NCBI RefSeq assembly: GCF_023101765.2
Contig: NC_064238.1
Location: 5,206,001 to 5,270,000 of the forward strand
From: Spodoptera frugiperda
Taxonomy: Eukaryota; Arthropoda; Insecta; Lepidoptera; Noctuidae
DNA: 64,000 nt
Reading direction: 5' to 3'
The position numbers were made by a program, and so were the translations under genes. Positions within the stretch are counted from its first letter, which is position 1; the number at the start of each line of letters is the position of its first letter. The notes beneath the pieces are model-generated. The model was not told the origin of the DNA, ran no database searches, and was given only the letters and a program-made list of their open reading frames with translations. Positions 48,908 to 60,119 of this stretch are shown piece by piece.

Positions 48908-51105
48908 AATAGGTATCAGGACTACTAGTAACTATCTAAGTTGTAAGAAATCATTACAGTAGGGGCTAATGGACTATAAGTAGCTTCAGTTCGAAATTAA
49001 AAAAAAAACCTTACACACCTTGCAATCATAAACATACTTATTCATCTCAAAGTGCTGACGTCAGCCTAAATTACTTACTCATTGTTATTTTGTTTTTGTT
49101 TGTTATTGTCATTGTGTTAACAACACATCTCAAAACATTCCCATATTCACCCAAAGAACTGCAACATCACCTTCAATTATTTTGCAAAACCATATTTGTT
49201 CTTCAGTAAAATACCCAACAAGCGAAATGATTTATTCATGTAGTTGTCCGATCGGGCTGTTCAGATGGACGTGATGTAAACATCTTCACGCTGACGACCA
49301 CAACAGCATAACCGCAAACGGGACAAAAGCTAAAAGAACATAAGTTAGCCATATAAAGAAGGACACGAGCGAACTGAATTTCATTTTCTAAAACCCGATT
49401 ACACGGGCGAGGTGACGCAAGGCGGCGGAGGTCGGCCGCGACACCATACTCGAAAACGAAAGGTGTTCGAAACTGAAATCGAAGGGAGTGATCCCGTTAT
49501 CCTGCGCCGGACCGCGGAGATGGAAAGCTCCCGTTGAAGCGTTAACGTCATGCGATGCAATCATGCAACAATGACTCACCGCCCATGGCACACTGTGACT
49601 CCCCGCGCTCCACTGCTACGCTGCTAGCCACTCCTTAACTGCTCTAACTGTTCTCCCTTGCGTCATTCTCAAGGACGTTTTGACTTAACCCACATCGTAC
49701 GTGGGCTGGTATTAAGTGGATTCGTACAAACAAACTCATTTTCTTGTAGTCTTCGTGTTTTCGATTATAACGGTAGCCTCTTCGGTCTCAACTCGTGAGG
49801 TGCCATTTTCTAGCGATTAGATCATAATATTATTATGCTGCGGTGATTTATCCTGGACATAATAGGACACCTGGATAATTTTATATTTTCCTAGAAAATT
49901 ATGTATCTGGGGGCACGGTAGTGCCCCCGCCAAGTATAGCAAAAAAAGCGGCACGGCCGTACTATATCCTTTTCTCGAAGCCATTCATCTAATATTTACC
50001 TATTTCCTTAAACCGTTTCTTATTAATTTCTTGGTACAAATACATGTTTTCTATGGATGTCTTCTAAAAATGCTTCATAAATATAATATATCAATGTAAA
50101 AGATATACTCGAGATACACTACATAGGTATAACAAAGAATTTAGCCTGTTGTTGCATGCACCAAAATGTAATAATAAAGTTCTCGGGGAAATCCTAAGAA
50201 CGCAAAACTTGCTGACGAAGAGCTTTCTCGAACATTTTGTTTACGAGGCTTCGGATATTCCATTTGTTCTGCAGGTTTCAAATTCAAGTGTAAAAAGGTT
50301 TCTCTGTTTCATATACGTGAACCACGTAATGTCTCCTCGATGATAATAGTGACGTAACAAATGTAATTTATTATTTATGATTTAAATGTTGAAATTAAGC
50401 ACGAGATTTTGGATTGCTTAAAAATGTAAAACTTCCGAAATACAGGCAGTACTGAACACTAAACATAATTGGTATAAACTATATATCAGTAAATTTATAC
50501 AGGAATTTTATAATCCTTATCCAAAACACAAGTCTGTTGAAGACACATACCTACTGCTATAAGCCTACACAAAAAACCCAGTAGGTAATCAAACATCAAA
50601 ACTCGTCGATCGACTAGATTTTGGTTTGTCCACACAATTCTTTCATGACGGCAATGGCATTGAGTCGCGTGTCCCACTTTAATATAACGGTGCTCGACGA
50701 GTCCTGACCAAAACACCGACGCGGCCGAACGCGAATATATCCGCTAATTAACCTGTTTCACACTCGGAAACTCATTATGAGGGCTTTAACCTTCATAGTT
50801 TTTCACATAATAGGTAATTAAATCGTGTAACAAACCGCTCGCGTTTAGCCTGTTATTATCTCTAATGTCTTCAAGATGAACAATGAAGAGTTCTAGGTTA
50901 CATTTCTCGGTCTTAGGTTTGGTTAAAGAGTACGTTGAACTGTGGAGAAATGAGCAAGGTTTATGTTTTTATTGCTTTTTGAAATTCATTCTGACAGGAC
51001 ATTGGGAATGTTAGTTAGGCATATTATAAACATAGTTTTTTCCTACACTGGACCCTAGTAAAGGTTAAATTTAGGATTCATTTTCTTGTTGTCTTTAATT
51101 AGGTA
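48908..51105. other. No convincing gene; GC-rich block 49390-49690 and a GC-rich hairpin
   Basis: 49390-49690 is the longest GC-richer block of the window (GCGAGGTGACGCAAGGCGGC, GGTCGGCCGCGACACC, CCTGCGCCGGACCGCGGAGA). A 67-codon minus-strand frame crosses part of it without a recognisable domain. At 49909-49928 GGGGGCAC and GTGCCCCC pair around GGTA, followed by CGCCAAGTATAGCAAAAAAA, probably the end of a transposon. Otherwise ordinary AT-rich DNA. Confidence 0.35.
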
Positions 51106-51190
51106 TTAGCCACAAAACTTCCACTGCTGAACATAGGCCTCCAATGACTGCAGGCCGGCCGTTTGGAATGAAAGCGACCTGCATCAAAAT
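51106..51190 (-). mobile_element. LINE fragment: extreme C-terminus of an ORF
   Basis: On the minus strand the frame ending in TAA at 51106-51108 translates as SLEAYVQQWKFCG-stop. EAYVQQW just before the stop codon is what I remember from the C-termini of lepidopteran non-LTR retrotransposon ORFs (RTE-like, from memory). The preceding bases (GGCCGGCCTGCAGTCATTGG) also fit that family, with an in-frame stop and a probable frameshift upstream. It is a dead, heavily 5'-truncated copy. Confidence 0.6.
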
Positions 51191-52278
51191 TCCAGATTAC
51201 CATGTTATTTTCCGTATTATTCATATATTTCCGATTCAAAATGTAATTCGTTGTATTTTTTTCTATAGATACCTAAGTAAACCAAACGTGTGTTTAAATG
51301 CAAGTTTTTATCACTATAATATGACTTGCTTTCTTTAAAGACAGCTGAAGCACAGTCATTTTATTGTTAAGCCTTATACGTAGGTATATACTGTTCACAT
51401 TACAGCGCCTATTATTTTTCTGATATCAATGAGAGGTACCGTTTTATTAAACTATGATTAAAGAGAAGGCGCATGCTATTATCGCAGGAACAAACAATTT
51501 GTATGTCTCTGTGATACTTTAAAGGAATTTATATATAATCCCTATAATAAAAATACGAAAACAATTTTCCAATATTAATAAAACATAACAAAAATGTTTT
51601 TTCTTAATTATGGAAAATATAGTTTAACGCCATCTGTTAAAGCTTTTCTACACTTCTCACAGAGGGACTATTCATAGTGTTACAAAAATAGAACTCAAGT
51701 AAAAGTGTAAAAGATACTAGTATATACCGGGAGATGTCGCTACATGTATAAGTTTTTAAAAAAAATGCACTTGATTTCAAGTAAAATTTTTTCACAATTT
51801 TTTGCCAAAAGGATACAATTACATTTAAAATTGACGCTACCAAAAAGAAGACAAATGAAGTCTACCTATACTAAGGTAAAAAAATTATAAAACGTACATA
51901 CAAGACTGTATAATTGATACTCATACGAGCTATGGAGAAATACTAGACGTGGTTATAAAACAAAATGATTACTAAGATATAGTTATTTTCCAGTGGAAGA
52001 TTATGGTTTATGGAGTAGGTATTGCATTTATATCGAACTCGTGGCCATACTGGTTTTCCTAGCAGTTTTGAACTTTTAATCGGGGCACAAGGTAAACGTA
52101 ACTGGTTGCGTGTTTCTTTGTATCTACATATTATTATATTGGTCGTTCATGTTATTTACAAAGGGTCGCTTATCGCAGTGATTTGCGGACATTTCTCTTT
52201 TGACAATAGCTTTAGTCTATGGCTCCGTGGACACGTGTGTAACATGTGATAGCATAAATACATAGCCAAAAGTATAAG
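51191..52278. other. No gene seen
   Basis: AT-rich. The segment 51623-51745 begins ACGCCATCTGTTAA and ends GAGATGTCGCTAC. The CGCCATCT-type edges hint at a decayed MITE, too diverged to assign. Confidence 0.4.
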
Positions 52279-52560
52279 GGTGCTTTTCCTGCTATACTAC
52301 GTTGCTGTAGATGCGTTTGGCTTTCACCAATCGTATTCGTTATTACACATAGCTTAGCACTGGTAGAAATGGACTCAGTTAAGCTCTATTTTTATATGGA
52401 AAGATGCGTGCGATAAATGTTTGCTATGTATGGCTTTCCTGCGCATCTTCCTCGCACAGCTACATAGCTTAGTATCAGTGGAAACGGTCACACAGTTTCA
52501 CAGCTAAGCTATTACATCTTCGTAGCATAGCTACATAGGACATCTCTGGTTGAAAAGCAG
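52279..52560. mobile_element. MITE family E, copy 2
   Basis: The left end GGTGCTTTTC has lost the CACCAGAG part. The right end, read inward, is CTGCTTTTCAACCAGAGATG. The body shares long blocks with the copy at 44610: CGTTGCTGTAGATGCGTTTG, CACATAGCTTAGCACTGGT, CATAGCTTAGTATCAGTGGA and ATTACATCTTCGTAGCATAG. Orientation is the same as in copy 1. Confidence 0.8.
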
Positions 52561-52835
52561 GGCTCAGTTTTAAATTCACTACTCTCATATTCATAAATAA
52601 CTGATATTAATTGGCAGATAGTTCACAGAAATTACGTTCTACATTTAAAATTGTTTCGGTAGAACTATCCGAAACCTGTGAAACCGGTCATAAAATAAGC
52701 ATAAATTGAGGTAATCAAAAAACCCCCCATAAACAATATTTTAATTATGTATATGGATAGTTTAGATGGATACTTTGGAGACAATATATGGCGTTGTATT
52801 GATGAGTTCTTGTACTCAACAGTGAGCTCAGTATC

Positions 52836-52980
52836 CTTAGTACAAGTTTGCTTTACGTTTAATGAGATCGAAACGAGAGCGCGTTCGGCGCTTTGATTGG
52901 TTGGTTCATTCGAGCCGGCCAATCACAGCGAACGCGCTTTCGTTTCGATCTCGTTAAACGTATAACAAATTCGTACTAAG
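52836..52980. mobile_element. MITE family F, copy 1 (near-perfect palindrome)
   Basis: CTTAGTACAAGTTTG at the left and its inverse CAAATTCGTACTAAG at the right are the tips of arms about 65 bp long. Inner arm words are ACGTTTAATGAGATCGAAAC, GAGAGCGCGTTCG and TTGATTGGTTGG, matched by CCAATCACAG, GCGAACGCGCTTTCGTTTCG and ATCTCGTTAAACGT. The centre is GTTCATTCGAGCC. It is a long GC-richer foldback able to form an almost continuous hairpin. Confidence 0.85.
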
Positions 52981-53449
52981 CCCTTTGAACAACAATGTAT
53001 TGTTTCTTTGAATCACTCAGCCATGGGTTTTTCGAAGAGTGATAGGTACCTACTTCGTCGCTCTATTAGTAGGAAAGAAGAAATTAATGTAGGTATAAAT
53101 TAACACATCTGCATAAATTAACATGTTTACGATTTTAATTCGAACTTTAATGACGCTTCTTAGTATAGAATGATGTCACTTAAGTATTTTTAAAGCAGTG
53201 GTTGTTATTCGAAGCACGTCTGCTATAGAAATGTACGTGCTGTGAGGAAAAAGGTCGTAAGTACCTACTATGATAACTCAATAGCAGATTCATCATAAAC
53301 TCTGACTCAATCTGAAAATTTTAAACATGACAATAGTCGTAGGAATACGAATTAGGTACGGTTTTTCCTGGATTTCGAGTCAAATAAAGTAGGTAAATTT
53401 AATAATTAAAAATTTTAAAATGGCTTTAAATATTATAAATTTCAGGTCT
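52981..53449. other. No gene seen
   Basis: AT-rich DNA with scattered GTAGGTA words; nothing recognised. Confidence 0.5.
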
Positions 53450-53634
53450 CACCGTGTTTTATGAGAAACGAGCAGACGGATCACCAGATGATAGAAACTA
53501 GCGCCGCAAATGAACACAGAAGGCAAATTCATAGTGGCCCAAAACACACGAAGCAAGCGTTATTTCACACCGGTTTTCTGTGATTATCACTCCGGTCAAG
53601 CCGGTCCAGTGGTGCCAAAGCATGGTCTTCCACG
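53450..53634 (+). repeat. Repeat family B, copy 3 (internally deleted)
   Basis: The 5' portion (GAGAAACGAGCAGACGGATC, ACCAGATGATAGAAACTAGC, GCCGC) is followed directly by the 3' portion (AAGCGTTATTTCACACCGGT, TTTCTGTGATTATCACTCCG, GTCAAGCCGGTCCAG, CATGGTCTTCCACGT). The central GTTGCCGGCC block is missing. It joins both ends of the family and so helps define its full extent. Confidence 0.7.
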
Positions 53635-54390
53635 TGAATAATATGCCCGGGTGCGATGATAAACTCGTGCTATGTATATAATGGCGCAGCGTTCCTAAAA
53701 CATGTGACTAAAAGCGGTTATTATTTTGAAGAAAATATGTACATCCCCGTTGTGGATCTAAGACGTAGTATAGGATTTTGAATACGGGTTTCTTATGTAA
53801 TAAAAATTAATATAATAAATATTCATTCTACAGGGCATTTAAAACATTTTTGTATAATTTATTCGTTTCGTTCTCATCTCATTTCTTAAATCTTGCATAT
53901 ATTTCCATAGATATCTATGCCGTTATAATTTAGGCACGTTGATCAGAACGATGTACTTAAGTCCTTGAGTTGTCTGGAATTGTATAAATCACTACTAGTA
54001 ATAACTAGTCCGCGAATTCGTCAAATTATACTGTTTACGTTGTATAAGTATAGTTTTCCATCTGTATGAACTAGAACATTCGGACAAAAAGCTGCCTAAC
54101 TCTTACAAGGTAAACAACAAATAAATTATAACTGACGATTCTGTTTACGCACGATCAGACTCTAGTAATTGCTGATATCGAGACTTATAACAAAAACAAA
54201 AAGTCTCTCAATCTATTTATAAAATTTTACGATTTACACATAATATGTAGGTACGTACTTAACTGACTGTGAATAATAATTGTGAATACTATTAAAATAT
54301 TTGTAACAAACAATATCAGAATCATTGTCAAGTTTGAAATATTGCGATGAAGACATTACGTAAGCAGTATGAAGAGTGGAGAGATTCCGC
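53635..54390. other. No gene seen
   Basis: AT-rich; nothing recognised. Confidence 0.5.
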
Positions 54391-54510
54391 AACTGCAGCG
54401 TAGACACAGCGTAAGGGCGAACGTAGCCACTACGTAGCTACAGCCTACAACGTAGCTTCAGCGTACCCGCTGCATAGCAGACGCGTAATCGCTGAGTAAC
54501 GAATGCATAG
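54391..54510. repeat. Degenerate ACGTAGC-type minisatellite
   Basis: GCAGCGTAGACACAGCGTAA, CGTAGCCACTACGTAGCTAC, AACGTAGCTTCAGCGTACCC, GCTGCATAGCAGACGCGTAA and CGCTGAGTAACG repeat a loose (A)GCGTA/ACGTAGC word roughly every 10-15 bases over about 100 bp. It is GC-rich relative to its surroundings. It may be a decayed minisatellite or part of a larger element. Confidence 0.5.
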
Positions 54511-55201
54511 TCTTTCAATAAAGTGTCAATATAGATTTTACGCAGATGAAGAACTTGGAGATACTAGCTAGGTAAAATTCAAAGCTGCCGATTCCCCGGT
54601 GTCTAGATGCAGTTTTAAGATAAACGCCAAGCTATTCTCTTTTATCTGACTACAATAAAGATCAAAAGCTTCGATTATAGATAGATTTGTTTCCTTCAAT
54701 TGAAGAATTCCCTGTAGTGCTACTACCTTTTCATAAAGGATCAATTCTAGGTATGATCGAAGCGACATGTAGAAGTTTTCCTGAGGGACGTTCGATAAAT
54801 TTCATATTTTCGTTCTGTAGCACTATTTCGTTGACATAATATGTACTTACAAATATAGCTCTAGTACGGTACTTGTATTGTACAAGTTGTTTAAACCAAT
54901 GTCAGACTCAATAAGTACTGTGTATATATTTACGTAAAGAATATAAGCCTAATTTGAATTTTGCATTTACGCATACAACGTGAATAACATTAAATGTTTT
55001 GCAAAATTCTGCGGAAAATTTCAAGTGATTTATGGCTTTGGTGACTTCTTGGTTCTTTTTTTAACAGTACTTGTACGACGTTTGTAATCTGAGTGAAAAA
55101 GTTATTGTAAAATTTTTCTGATAGTAATAAACATAGTATCTCATCTGCAGATACCTTTAAAAAATTTGTGTACTATCAAATTGTTTATGAAAAGACGCAG
55201 G
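54511..55201. other. No gene seen
   Basis: A 66-codon minus-strand frame at 54568-54768 (hydrophilic, Leu-rich, no domain) is the only candidate and is not convincing. Confidence 0.45.
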
Positions 55202-55209
55202 TTACGACA

Positions 55210-55441
55210 ACGAGCAAGGGTAGCCCGCATCAGACCAGATGGCACTTAAAGGCGCGCGCGGTACGTGACGCGCCTCAAAGAGCCATCAGACCACCATAGA
55301 TGGGGCCCAGTAGAGCTGATGCCTGATCCGAAGTTGCAGGCTGAAATAAAAACGGGGTGGATTTTAGTCAGTAAGAGTCTGATACTCCCTCTCGCCCCGT
55401 CCAAGGCGGGATAAATTGATGATTTTCCCCCTAAAAAAATA
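55210..55441 (+). mobile_element. Retroposon family A, copy 7 (long 5' part, internal deletion)
   Basis: Carries 5' sequence missing from most copies (GATGGCACTTAAAGGCGCGC, GCGGTACGTGACGCGCCTCA, AAGAGCCATCAGACCACCA) before the GATGGGGCCCAG core. It has lost the segment between GAAGTTGCAGG and ACGGGGTGG. The 3' end GATGATTTTCCCCC is followed by seven A. TTACGACA (55202-55209) and TTACAACA (55442-55449) match at 7 of 8 bases and may be the target-site duplication. The 92-codon minus frame over it is not a gene. Confidence 0.8.
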
Positions 55442-55449
55442 TTACAACA

Positions 55450-56311
55450 TAAATCTGAAGAAAAATGAGATAATAAAGTAAATAACAATTCATTATTAAT
55501 AAGGTAAACATGGAAGCCTAGCACTCTAATTTAAGGAGTAACAATATAATGAAGATTACATAATGCATAATGACAGTAATTTGCACATAAGCCTGTCTTC
55601 TGGTTATATCCCCAATGACGTCAATCAGAATCAGAAACATCTTCCATGCGTCGAGTAAATGAGGCAGAATGTTCCATTCATTTATTTTTGATTTAGTCTT
55701 GTTGTGTTACAGGTTTTTTAGTTGACTTCAAAAAAATGTTCTGAGTTTGACCTGGATGTATGTATCTATGTATGTTTGTGCGCGCGTTTGGCTAAACCGA
55801 TTTTGATGCGTTTTTCAGCATAGTATTTTTCATACTTAGGGGAAGATTTTATATTATCTGACTTAAAAAATGGAGGTTAGTAATTTTACTTTTGAAAGCG
55901 GTTCCCTTTTAATTTAAAAGGTTTCATATATTTTGTAATAAACTGTCAAAAGACAGAATATTATTAGTAATATTTCTCATTTTAAATTTAAATACCTAAA
56001 GTAAAAAGGGCTAATAACAAAGCTGACGAAATATTTCAACACCTCTCTAAACTATTAGTAAGGATTAACAACATCATAATTAAAAATTACTTACCATAAG
56101 TACCTACAGTTTGTAGTTAGAGATAAAATTAATATGTTTTATTACATGCAATTAATATCAATTTAAGTACCGATGTATAATACACACGTCGAACAACTAT
56201 GTGCCTTGATACATGCGTTTGATATCGGCTGCCAAGCCTATTAAACAATATAAAAGTAATATTTATTATTTCTTTACATTCTATTTCTTACTTATAAGTG
56301 TAGCAGAGCAA
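55450..56311. other. No gene seen
   Basis: The segment 55720-55870 (TTTTTTAGTTGACTTC, TGGCTAAACCGATTTTGATG) has the feel of an old dispersed repeat but I cannot assign it. Otherwise AT-rich. Confidence 0.4.
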
Positions 56312-56588
56312 AGCTTCGGCACGAATAGGCCGGCTATACTACGGCTTCACAGAAAACCGACGTGAAACAACGCTCGCGTTACGTTTTATCGTGAAAGCGA
56401 AATTACCGCAGGCCCAATCCAAAATCTTCCCGATCTCCGATTCCCCAACAACCCTAAAATTCTTACCCCCATAAGACCAGCAATGGACTTGTAACGCCTC
56501 TGGTGTTTCGGGTATCCATGGGCGGCGGCGATTGCTTACCATCAGGTGATCCGTCTACTCGTTTACTGGTTTATAGGCACCTTAAAAA
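56312..56588 (-). repeat. Repeat family B, copy 4 (most complete)
   Basis: On the minus strand it starts with CGAGTAGACGGATCACCTGA and TGGTAAGCAATCGCCGCCGC, then ATGGATACCCGAAACACCAG, GGCGTTACAAGTCC, GGGTTGTTGGGGAATCGGAG and TTTCACGTCGGTTTTCTGTG, and ends at GCCGGCCTATTCGTGCCGAA. Only the final CATGGCTCTCCCAC is missing. The 67-codon minus frame inside it is not a gene. Confidence 0.75.
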
Positions 56589-57903
56589 AACAAATATTCG
56601 TGTGTACTGTAACGTACCAATTAACCTGTCTGCATTTTAACAAAAATATGTTGATTATGCGTCTAAGAAAGAATTTGAAAGTCACTCGATGCTAATAGAA
56701 TTGCTTTCCTAAGTGCCTTTATGGTTTAGTATGACGATTTTATTTCTTTGGTTCCCAATTTCGTTGTCCTGATTATGGGTCAGGTTCCTTTATTGGGACA
56801 TAATGAATAATTGTCAGAAGTACTTAACCTTGAAGAGCCTTGACCTGGTATATACGTATATCTATATATCTACCTATATATAGACAGTTATGTATATGTT
56901 TGATACTAGTTTATTACCTATAAAAACAATGACTTGCAATATAGTCTAGGCATATTTATTTTCCTGTTAATTTTTGATCGATTGGAAACTACGTTAGTGT
57001 TATGTTTTTTTTTATTGTGCGAATGAGTGTGTTATTATTTTGGAACAAGATGTACCTATATGAATAGACTAATAAACATGTTTTGAAGATATAAATAACA
57101 CAGATGAATATGTCTGATCAGATTAAAGTTTGTAACGGGATTATAATTTTTGAAGACTTAAAAATAAATAAAACTGTTTATTATCTAACACAAACAGTAC
57201 AATACAATCTCCAGCTATCACAATATGAATTGATTGATTCAAACATATTAATTTGTGAATGACTGGTGCTTAAACTAAGCTGAAACTTGTATTTCAGGTC
57301 ACCATGGACTCCCTCTATTGTTTTCAGAAATAAAAAGTCATTCAAGAAAAATATATTCTTAATTTTGCGAAAATAGACTTTGTATCGTTAAAGTACATAA
57401 CTGAATATAGGACTGACGTTTGCCATAACAAAACCATGGGATGGATCCTATAAAATAAATGTCAAAGTAACGACAACTGGGATGTAGAGTAAGGTCCCTA
57501 ATGGGATTATAATGACTGCCATACAAGTCTAAAGTGGCTCAAAACTTGGGTTAGCTTCCTGTGTCCTCTAACCATAGATTCATCAACAGATAGGGACCTA
57601 TGTTAAACTTTCATAGAAATGGAAAGTTGAAAAGGAAATTGAGTATCTACTTACTGTACAATTTTAGAAACTCTCAATTTCTTTAGTTTCAGAAGAATGG
57701 CCTTCAAAATATTAAAAAACACGTGTGTGCTTACTTTTTTATTATTCGTCTCTTATTACTGGCAATATTTTATATAATTACCGTAGATGTATATTGTCAA
57801 GTGAGATTTTTTTATTAATTGTGTGCGCATATAAGGTCAGGGTTAGTTAAATACAGTTTTTTACATACTATTGAAAGTGATTTCGTTATTTTTTTTAAAG
57901 TAC
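56589..57903. other. No gene seen
   Basis: Contains a TATATA/ATATCTATATATC-type low-complexity run at about 56850-56884. No gene. Confidence 0.5.
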
Positions 57904-58029
57904 CTTAGTATGTGTTTGCTTTACGTTTAAAGTAATCGAAACAAGAGTGCGTTCGGCGCTCTAATTGGTAGGTTTATTCGAGCCAGCCAATCAAAGCACC
58001 GAACGCTTTCTCTCAAAACTCATACTAAG
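57904..58029. mobile_element. MITE family F, copy 2 (decayed)
   Basis: CTTAGTATGTGTTTGCTTTA at the left and CTCATACTAAG at the right are inverted ends. The interior GTGCGTTCGGCGCTCTAATT and TTCGAGCCAGCCAATCAAAG matches copy 1 at 52836. It is shorter (126 bp) with the right arm partly deleted. Confidence 0.8.
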
Positions 58030-58436
58030 TGTACAGTTAAAGTTTTTTACTCGCAATGTATTTATATTTTCTTGACTAGATTGTAATCAGTTTGTTTCTA
58101 GAACCATTTTTCGACCTTAGTATGTTGACGTATAGATTTATATCGTTGTATTTAAAATTAAATTTTGCGGTTTACGTAAATTATTGAATGGAAAATAATT
58201 GGCATTATATTCTGTTTGCCTTTTTGTATATCGATTCAGTTATTGTGATTGACAACTGAATATAAAATAAAATAAGTTTCGGATACCGCTCAGATTTTTG
58301 GATAGCAAATACTGAATCAAGTTGGTAGATAGATGGTTTCTTGAAATAGGTATCTAAAAAGGTAGGTACTAATTACAGGACACTATCTAGAAATTATAGG
58401 AATAGATCTGAATGTATTGATTTTAATAAAATACAA
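58030..58436. other. No gene seen
   Basis: AT-rich stretch between the MITE and the 3' end of the minus-strand gene. Confidence 0.5.
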
Positions 58437-58442
58437 TTTATT
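58437..58442 (-). promoter_or_regulatory. Polyadenylation signal AATAAA for the minus-strand gene
   Basis: AATAAA on the minus strand lies about 120 bases beyond the stop codon of the 205-codon frame, a normal 3'-UTR distance. Such hexamers are common in AT-rich DNA, so this is the likely but not proven signal. Confidence 0.5.
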
Positions 58443-58564
58443 TACAACTGTATGATTAAATACCAAAAATCAGAAAAGCAAATTGAAACATTGGATACAA
58501 CATGTTTACCAGAATTAGGGTTCCAAATTACCGTTATACCCCAAATAATTTAATTATAATAAAA

Positions 58565-59182
58565 TTATATCTTAACCAAACGTGTTTTTTGTGCACAAAT
58601 ATCCATTTCAATTTCGCATACCTGATAGCATGGGGTTGACGTCTTTCTGGAAGCAACAAATATCATTTTCGCATTACAAGCCGGCTTTTCATTAACATCG
58701 TCGTACACAAACGCCAGGTTGAACGACAAACCTGGCGGAATCCTTTTACATCGAGATAAGGACAAATTCGTGAACCTGATCTGTTCCAAGTCAGGGATCA
58801 CCTTGAACAGTTTTATGTACACCGGCTCTAAGGTGATATTGCAAAACTTGATGCGCTCCGTATTTATAACTCCTCTTTTGTACTCCAATCTAAACAGACT
58901 CGGGTAGGACACGAGGCGGTTCTCACAGATGTACGACGCAGTTTTATGTAGAGGACTTGAAAAGTAGTTGGATATTTCTATGAACCTTTCCACCTCCGAC
59001 TTGAAGGCATCGCTTGATTCTCGATCTGGAGACTCGTCAACGAGATCAGCCTTTGTTTCCTCCGTGACGGGTTGCAAGTTCACAAGCACGGTCTCCGATG
59101 ACATTAGAGTATCCAAACTTGGAATCTGCCGCCTCTTCCTATAAGGCGGAGATTTTATTTTTCTCCGCGGTTTGTGATTCAT
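58565..59182 (-). CDS. ASH/MSP-domain-like protein, possibly cilium or sperm-flagellum associated
   Basis: This 205-codon frame, the longest here, has far more even codon and amino-acid use than the chance frames. The ATG context is ATAAAATGAAT, with an in-frame TAA three codons upstream, so this start is preferred unless an upstream exon exists. Residues 1-22 are very basic (PRRKIK, PPYRKRRQIP); 30-66 are acidic and Ser/Glu-rich, probably disordered. From about residue 88 the chain looks like an ASH/MSP beta-sandwich: PSLFRLEYKRG (94-104), RIKFCNITLEPVYIKLF (110-126), a further F strand, then RIPPGLSFNLAFVY (147-160), the usual 'PG-s' turn before a strand. Such domains occur in axonemal proteins (HYDIN, CFAP221, CFAP65) that act in the flagellum. 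This is judged from pattern alone. It ends at residue 205, short for those proteins, so it may be a complete small gene, one exon of a larger one, or a retrocopy. No signal peptide or membrane segment. Confidence 0.72.
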   Translation of the reverse strand: MNHKPRRKIKSPPYRKRRQIPSLDTLMSSETVLVNLQPVTEETKADLVDESPDRESSDAFKSEVERFIEISNYFSSPLHKTASYICENRLVSYPSLFRLEYKRGVINTERIKFCNITLEPVYIKLFKVIPDLEQIRFTNLSLSRCKRIPPGLSFNLAFVYDDVNEKPACNAKMIFVASRKTSTPCYQVCEIEMDICAQKTRLVKI

Positions 59183-60119
59183 TTTATTTTATGGAGGCCT
59201 AATTCACTTGACAATGTTACACATAAGGATTTATTGATTTCATGACATGCCGACCGACATTTAATTTAGTTTTTTTCAGAAGCAACTGTCTAAAGTTCTA
59301 GTGGCGAAAAAGGCCATTACATTAATAATATTCACTATCGTAACATGATCGTAGCCTTCGAGATTTTTTCGCGATAATATCAACGAAGTTCGTTTTGAAT
59401 ATAATTATTTTTGAAATTATATCGGTAGGCAGTGACAGACAAACTTTTGTAATAAATAGGTCAAATTCTGTTTTATTTTCTCAATACCGAATGTTCTCAG
59501 TTTTTGTCAAATCAACGTATTGAGTTCTTTATTCAGAATCAAAGTAAAATGTAGGATTGCCTCTAGATTGTGGTAGTATTAAAGTAGCTAGTACCTAGTA
59601 TATTTCAATATCAGATTATCCTAATTAATCCCCCTATCTCATATTGGCCGTGTAAATAAGAGCAGTTTATGTAATTGTTTTCCTTGAGGACATTGCAGGC
59701 GAGATTACTATCATTACTATACACATTATGCATAAATGTAAGCTTTATTAGAATAACCAGTAATTCTACTACAAATACCATACATATTGAACAACAACTT
59801 AACAATTATGAATAACTACACGTGTCAGTTTCATTGACTTCAAGATATAGAATTCAATAATAATGTACTCTAAGCGTTGAAGAATAATTACGCTTTACCC
59901 AGCTCAGAACACACCATCGTCACGACACCTTTGTAGTGCGTATCTAATCATGGAAAACTTATATATTATGAAATTTATTATATTTTGCAGATTTGTCACT
60001 CCATACGATCATACCATTTCGTGCTCCGAGCATCGAAATAAAATGAAACTGAAATACTTACCTACATATACTAAGGATGATGACGGGGTATGAAAATTTA
60101 AAATCGATTTAGTCCGTCA
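59183..60119. other. Upstream region of the minus-strand gene
   Basis: AT-rich. I could not identify a TATA box, initiator or splice acceptor with confidence. The minus-strand frame at 59611-59805 (64 codons, hydrophobic Cys/Val/Leu start) has no recognisable content. Confidence 0.4.
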
